From: Flammeovirgaceae bacterium
GTDB lineage: Bacteria; Bacteroidota; Bacteroidia; Cytophagales; Cyclobacteriaceae
DNA: 64,000 bases
NCBI GenBank assembly: GCA_016709845.1
Contig: JADJMA010000024.1
Span: forward strand, 1-64,000
Direction: 5' to 3'
The position numbers were made by a program, and so were the translations under genes. Shown here one piece after another: positions 59,527-64,000 of this stretch. Every line of letters begins with the position of its first letter. Positions within the stretch are counted from its first letter, which is position 1. The notes under the pieces are model-generated. The model was not told the DNA's origin, searched no databases, and saw only the letters and a list, made by a program, of their open reading frames with translations.

Positions 59527-60570
59527 ATGACACCCGAAGAACTCTTGATGCAGCGTGCGTTTGAACTTGCCCGGTTGGGTATCGGTTCTGTTAGCCCCAA
59601 TCCCCGCGTGGGATGTGTTATTGTTAAGGATGGAATTGTGTTGGGAGAAGGTTGGCATCAAACCTATGGGCAGGCTCATGCCGAAATTAATGCAATAGCT
59701 AATGTGAAGAACAAAAGCCTGTTGGCAGGAAGTACTGTTTATGTGAACCTTGAACCCTGTTCGCATACAGGAAAAACTCCACCCTGTGCCGATCAATTGA
59801 TTGCCCATAGAATTAAGAAGGTGGTAATCGCTAATCTGGATACTAACCCGCTGGTAAGCGGTGGTGGAGTTAAAACATTACGCGAAGCCGGTATTGAAGT
59901 TGTTACCGGAATTTTGGAATCGGAAGGCCGGGCACTAAACAAGCGGTTCTTTACTTTCCAGGAACAGCAGCGTCCTTACATTATTTTAAAATGGGCGCAA
60001 ACAGCCGATGGATTTATTGCGCGTAGCAACTACGAATCGAAATGGATTAGCAATGAATTTTCGAGGCAATTGGTACATAAGTGGCGCAGCGAAGAAGATG
60101 CTATCTTAATAGGAACCAAAACAGCAGCGCACGATAACCCAAAACTTACGGTTCGCGATTGGAGTGGCCGTAACCCGGTTCGGATAGTCATTGATCGGTT
60201 TCTAAGATTACCCGAAACTTTGAACGTTTTTGACCAATCGGTGAAAACGATCTGTTACAATTTATTGAAGCATGAAGAACACCCCAATCTTTCCCTTATC
60301 CGACTTGAAGAGCAGGATTTCATATCTATGTTGGTACCCCACCTGGCAAAAGAAAAAATTCAATCGGTTATGATTGAAGGCGGAAGCTTGACCTTATCGT
60401 TATTTATAAATGCAGGCTTGTGGGATGAGGCCCGAGTTTTCTCATCAAGCCGATCTTTTCACACAGGCATAGCGGCACCTGCTTTTCAAGGTTACCAAAT
60501 GAGTGAAGAGGCCATCCAAAACGATATATTAAAAATCTTCCAGCGCGAAAATTTAAAACCGAATCACTGA
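59527..60570 (+). CDS. ribD: Riboflavin biosynthesis bifunctional deaminase/reductase RibD
   Basis: The N-terminal deaminase has the zinc sites HAEINAIANV and NLEPCSHTGKTPPCADQ. The C-terminal reductase starts near residue 150 (ILKWAQTADGFIAR) and ends with VMIEGGSLTLSLFI. The 347-residue length is normal and the gene is intact. It starts 31 bases from the divergent prmC start. Confidence 0.95.
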   Translation: MTPEELLMQRAFELARLGIGSVSPNPRVGCVIVKDGIVLGEGWHQTYGQAHAEINAIANVKNKSLLAGSTVYVNLEPCSHTGKTPPCADQLIAHRIKKVVIANLDTNPLVSGGGVKTLREAGIEVVTGILESEGRALNKRFFTFQEQQRPYIILKWAQTADGFIARSNYESKWISNEFSRQLVHKWRSEEDAILIGTKTAAHDNPKLTVRDWSGRNPVRIVIDRFLRLPETLNVFDQSVKTICYNLLKHEEHPNLSLIRLEEQDFISMLVPHLAKEKIQSVMIEGGSLTLSLFINAGLWDEARVFSSSRSFHTGIAAPAFQGYQMSEEAIQNDILKIFQRENLKPNH

Positions 60571-60600
60571 CTGACCGATATCTCCTAAAATCAGGACATA

Positions 60601-60612
60601 CTTACATGTAAG
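60601..60612. repeat. Perfect 12-base palindrome between ribD and the oxygenase remnant
   Basis: CTTACATGTAAG at 60601-60612 is a perfect palindrome in the 97-base intergenic gap. It might be a binding site or part of a terminator; no T tract follows. Confidence 0.25.
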
Positions 60613-60667
60613 GAGTTAAATTACCTAAAAATAATTAGCTTGCAGTAACGCACTAATTAATCCTACA

Positions 60668-60886
60668 ATGGCGGAGATACTCTATGATACAATTCCTTCT
60701 CTGGATCCTGGGGACTTCACCAGCAACGACCCAAATAGAAAATTAAATTTTGTAAAACTATTGGGCGGAGCCTGTAATAATATCGGCTTCGTGGCAAAAC
60801 ACACTAAATTATGGGGAGACATAAGCACAGGTGAGTTTCTTAATCAGCGATTACTTGAAATAGGTTTAAAAAATAAACACAAACTA
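60668..60886 (+). pseudogene. N-terminal remnant of an isopenicillin-N-synthase-family oxygenase
   Basis: ATG 60668 begins a frame reading TIPSLDPGDFTSNDPNRKLN then NFVKLLGGACNNIGFVA. This matches the N-terminal (DIOX_N) region of 2-oxoglutarate/iron oxygenases of the isopenicillin N synthase family. The catalytic HxD...H core is absent, and after about residue 43 the sequence no longer resembles the family and runs in frame into chrA. It is most simply the stump of a deleted gene. Confidence 0.6.
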
Positions 60887-62100
60887 TTGGTACAGCGAAC
60901 ACGCTATATCATTTTTCTTAAGGATGTATTCCAGCTATCGGTTACTTGTTTTGGAGGACCGCAGGCACACTTTGCCAATTTCCTTACTGTGTTAGTCAAA
61001 AAGAGAAATTATCTTTCCGACAGCGAGCTAATAGAACTAAACGCATTGTGCCAGGTGGTACCGGGCCCTACGTCAACACAAACATTATCTGCTGTAGGCT
61101 ATCGTCTGGGTGGCCCATCACTTGCCTATCTCACGCTCTTAATTTGGTTGCTCCCCTCGGTTGCCATCATGACTACCGCAGGTATTCTAATAGCGAGTTT
61201 TGAAACCAAAAATATTTCAATGGCGTTCACACGCTTCATTCAACCTATGGCAGTCGGGTTTGTTGCCTATGCCGCTTATTCCATTATTCTAAAAACAGTT
61301 ACTACCAAGCGCGCTTTTGCTTTGATGATTTTTGCGGGACTTGCAACTTACTTTATTAAATCACCTATTGTTTTCCCAATAATTTTACTCGTGTCCGGCT
61401 TGGTTACGGCCCTTAACTACAAGGCCCATCCACGCGAAGAAAAAAGAAATTTGATGTAGCCTGGTCTAATTTCTTTCTATGGGGTGGTGTTTTAATTTTT
61501 GCCGCCTTATTAGGTTGGGCAACTAAGGGCATTCCAGAACTCACTTTGCCTGTTCGTCTTTTTGAAAATTTCTATCGAAATGGAAGTTTGATTTTTGGGG
61601 GGGGGCAGGTACTAACCCCCATGTTGTACACTGAGTTTGTGCAGTATGCACCAAAAAAATATCTCACGTCCGAAGAGTTTCTGTCAGGCTATGCCTTTGT
61701 GCAGGGACTGCCAGGCCCCGTGTTTTCATTTAGCTCGTACATTGGTGCACTCGCCATGCGCGATTATGGGGTACCGGGAGAAATTATGGGAGCCATTATG
61801 TCGGCTGCCGGTATATTTTTACCGGGTACATTTTTGATTTTTTTTATGATCCGTATCTGGGATAGTTTAAAGAAATTCAGACCTATACGGGCTTCGTTGG
61901 AGGGCATCAATGCGGCCAATGCGGGCCTTGTAGCTGCAGCGGCTATTTTACTCTTTCAACCACTGGTTATTAATGAGCCTGTCAAGATTGTTGTATTAAA
62001 TGCTCTTTTTACCATTGCTGCATTTGCCTTAACGGCCTTTACAAAAATCCCTGCCTGGGCGATCATTCTTATCGGGCTAGCATTTGGTTTAATTCTATAG
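60887..62100 (+). CDS. chrA: Chromate transporter ChrA, one frameshift
   Basis: CHR-family membrane exporter. Both halves carry the family signatures: SVTCFGGPQAHFANF with CQVVPGPTSTQTL, and FGGGQVLTPML with FVQGLPGPVFSFSSYIG. About ten hydrophobic helices are visible. The frame slips near 61447, where an A run is one short, restoring KKFDVAWSNFFLWGGVLIF. A TTG at 60887 is the likely start; an upstream oxygenase fragment is fused in frame in front of it. Confidence 0.88.
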
Positions 62101-62143
62101 TCAGCCACGAAAATTTTCCCTTGAGTCGGTGACCTCACCTGAA

Positions 62144-62890
62144 TTACACCACCTTCTTACGAATTAATTTGGCATAGGTACGGCTCACCGGAAAGGTCTT
62201 TCCGTTTTGCATCTTCACAATCATGCCTCCATTAAAGTGCCTTTCAATTTCTTTTAGAAAATTTACATTCACGATGGTTGATCGATGTACGCGTATAAAC
62301 GTATCGGGATTCATGATTTCCTCCAGCTTGCCAATACCCGATGAACTTACAAACTGATCTGTTTTGGTAGAGATAACCGTGTAGTCGCCAGATGCCTCGA
62401 GGTAAATAATTTCTTCCACCGGAAGGTTAAAGAGTTTCTCGGATTTCTGAACAAAAATATGCGAGTCGTACGAAGTTCTGGGTGTAACCGTTCGCAGGCT
62501 TCCCAGTAATTCTTCCAGGTTTCCTTCCTCCATTTTTTTTCGCTTCAAGGCTCGGTCAACAGCCAACTTAAATCGTTCCTGATCTAACGGTTTCAAAAGA
62601 TAATCTACCGCGTTTCTCTCAAAAGCTTTGATGGCATATTGATCGTAAGCCGTAGTAAAAATTACGTAAGGCTCATGTTCAATTTCGTCTAACACATCAA
62701 AGCCATTCATGCCAGGCATCTGCACATCCAGAAAAATCATATCGGGCTTAAGCTTATTGATCTGCTCCACAGCATCCGTTCCCTTATTCGATTCACCAAT
62801 AATTTCTATTTGAGGGAAAGTTTCCAAAAACTCGCGCAATAATTCCCGAGCTAATTTTTCATCATCAATAATTAAGCAGGTAGTATTCAT
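62144..62890 (-). CDS. LytTR-family response regulator
   Basis: The receiver domain (1-120) has the acidic pair D9-D10, the phospho-acceptor D55 in MIFLDVQMPGMNG and the Lys in DYLLKPLD. The C-terminal LytTR DNA-binding domain (from ~145) has EASGDYTVIST and FIRVHRSTIVNV. The start overlaps the stop of the LytS-type kinase by four bases, so the two form one unit. Target genes are unknown. Confidence 0.92.
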   Translation of the reverse strand: MNTTCLIIDDEKLARELLREFLETFPQIEIIGESNKGTDAVEQINKLKPDMIFLDVQMPGMNGFDVLDEIEHEPYVIFTTAYDQYAIKAFERNAVDYLLKPLDQERFKLAVDRALKRKKMEEGNLEELLGSLRTVTPRTSYDSHIFVQKSEKLFNLPVEEIIYLEASGDYTVISTKTDQFVSSSGIGKLEEIMNPDTFIRVHRSTIVNVNFLKEIERHFNGGMIVKMQNGKTFPVSRTYAKLIRKKVV

Positions 62891-64000
62891 AATAATTGGT
62901 TTTCAAGTATAGACTTTTGTACGTGTTTATTAACTCCACTTTTATCTTCAATAAAAAAACTTACAGAATACCCATGATCGGTAGCCAAAACCCGTAGGTG
63001 CGATTGTACACCAAAGTAACTTTTTAGTCGTAAATCGGTATTGATCATTCCCACACCACTCGAACTTCCGTCCAATACCTTTTTAGCTTTAGATCCAAGT
63101 CCATCATCTTTCACTTCAAAAAAGATAACAGACCCTGAACGTCTCACAGTAAGAAAAATTGTTCCGCCTTCATCCTTGGGGGCAATGCCATACTTAACGG
63201 AATTCTCCACTAGTGGTTGCAAAATCATGGGTGGTAAACTTACTCCTAAGCAGGTTGCATCAATGTCTTTTTGAAACTTCAGCCGGTCACCAAAACGTAC
63301 CTGCTGGATGCGAACATAGTTCTCTATAAACTCAATTTCATGCACCAGTTTTACCATTTCACCATTATGCGAATCCAGCGCATACCTAAAGATATCAGAA
63401 AGTTGACTGATTACTTTGCGCGCCTGCTCTTTGCTGGTATGCACTAAGGTGCTGATGGAATTGAGTGTGTTGAAAAGAAAGTGTGGATTGATCTGTGACT
63501 TAAGCAACGAAATCTGCATCTCTTTATTTCGAATGGCGAGTTCACTCTTTTCCTGCTCCTGGCTTTGCAGGCCCTGGAAATAACGAATCACATAATATAC
63601 CCCTACGGTAATAATGTACTGATCATGTATTCGTAAGGCATCCCAACTCCCCAACAGGCCTACCATGTATTCCTTCCAGTGATCCAAGTATACAAACCCT
63701 TCCAGGTAATCGGTAAAGTAATAGGATAGCGTGCCCATCACAAGAAAGAAAATAATAATGCCTAACACATGCCCCGTCACCTGCCAGGCATAACTAAATT
63801 TAAAAAGCCAATGCGACCAAATAAAAATGAGTAAGATAAATACGCACAATGCTTCTAATAGAAACAAAGCAGTCCAAAGTACATAATATTCAGGCTTCAC
63901 CAGTCTCCACTCCAACACCGCACTTATAGTAAAATTAATGGCATACCACAGGCAAATGAGCAAATATGCTCGTTTCCAAATCCTCGGTATTGCGTCTAGC
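62887..64000 (-). CDS. LytS-type sensor histidine kinase, 5' end outside window
   Basis: The C-terminal part has LLKSQINPHFLFNTLNSISTLV (phospho-acceptor His of the His_kinase family) and an ATPase domain with LQPLVENSVKYGI and VKDDGLGSK. At least four membrane helices precede it. The frame stays open to the edge of the window at 64000, so the start is outside. It is coupled to the LytTR regulator downstream. Confidence 0.9.
   Translation of the reverse strand, partial: LDAIPRIWKRAYLLICLWYAINFTISAVLEWRLVKPEYYVLWTALFLLEALCVFILLIFIWSHWLFKFSYAWQVTGHVLGIIIFFLVMGTLSYYFTDYLEGFVYLDHWKEYMVGLLGSWDALRIHDQYIITVGVYYVIRYFQGLQSQEQEKSELAIRNKEMQISLLKSQINPHFLFNTLNSISTLVHTSKEQARKVISQLSDIFRYALDSHNGEMVKLVHEIEFIENYVRIQQVRFGDRLKFQKDIDATCLGVSLPPMILQPLVENSVKYGIAPKDEGGTIFLTVRRSGSVIFFEVKDDGLGSKAKKVLDGSSSGVGMINTDLRLKSYFGVQSHLRVLATDHGYSVSFFIEDKSGVNKHVQKSILENQLL

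Noticed and set aside
1..64000. Stop-codon reassignment of TAA or TAG
   Set aside because: Many intact genes end in TAA or TAG, and most breaks are indels rather than in-frame stops.

Overview
The window looks like a chromosomal segment of a Bacteroidota bacterium, most likely order Cytophagales. Supporting signs are a secreted protein ending in a type IX secretion (T9SS) sorting domain, an alpha2-type glycyl-tRNA synthetase, an L28-L33-DUF4295-ftsY block, a DUF6452/DUF6048 pair, two bacillithiol-related proteins (BshC, YtxJ), a GNAT/M16/E1-fusion housekeeping set and a LytS/LytTR pair. No tRNA, rRNA, CRISPR array, transposase or phage gene was seen.

The sequence carries an unusually high load of single-base frameshifts. 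At least 20 genes are split, including ones that should be indispensable (ileS, glyS, rpmB, prmC), and most breaks sit in homopolymer runs. A few in-frame stops occur as well. I read these mainly as uncorrected consensus errors, so I give full-length gene spans and record each break.

Layout. 1-6.3 kb: end of an outer-membrane barrel gene, a PLP enzyme, lspA and ileS (minus strand). 6.4-17.5 kb: RND-type exporter, dgt, MtfA-like peptidase, glyS, two tandem sensor kinases, DUF2461, murF (minus). 17.6-21.2 kb: T9SS cargo protein, HAD phosphatase, ribosomal proteins L28 and L33 (plus). 21.3-27 kb: ftsY, rimO, bshC and folate cyclo-ligase (plus), with the DUF6048/DUF6452 pair opposite. 27-30.2 kb: agmatine deiminase and N-carbamoylputrescine amidase (putrescine synthesis), mnmD, ispF (minus). 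30.2-40 kb: PAS kinase, M16 protease, 2-oxoacid dehydrogenase E1 fusion, a large repeat-rich exported protein, ytxJ, barrel protein, TonB. 40-43 kb: acetyltransferase, aminopeptidase P, then a G-run-rich gene-poor stretch. 43-46.3 kb: a probable inositol-use module (phosphodiesterase, sodium symporter, myo-inositol oxygenase). 46.4-52.4 kb: msrA, GroES-like protein, lipoprotein, coiled-coil nuclease, rocD, HAD and esterase. 52.4-58.6 kb: a plus-strand operon of two alpha/beta hydrolases, an ATP-grasp ligase, a GCS2 ligase, a glutamine amidotransferase fused to a ligase-like domain, and an unknown protein. 58.6-64 kb: prmC, ribD, an oxygenase remnant joined to a chromate transporter, and a LytTR/LytS pair.

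The best candidate for an undescribed system is the 52.4-58.6 kb operon. Its ligases have the hallmarks of amide-bond-forming enzymes and its hydrolases could cut the product, so it probably makes or turns over a small peptide-like metabolite whose identity is unknown. Other notable points are the repeat-rich 876-residue exported protein at 35.4-38.0 kb, short palindromic elements inside ileS and between the agmatine genes, and the oxygenase-chrA junction.
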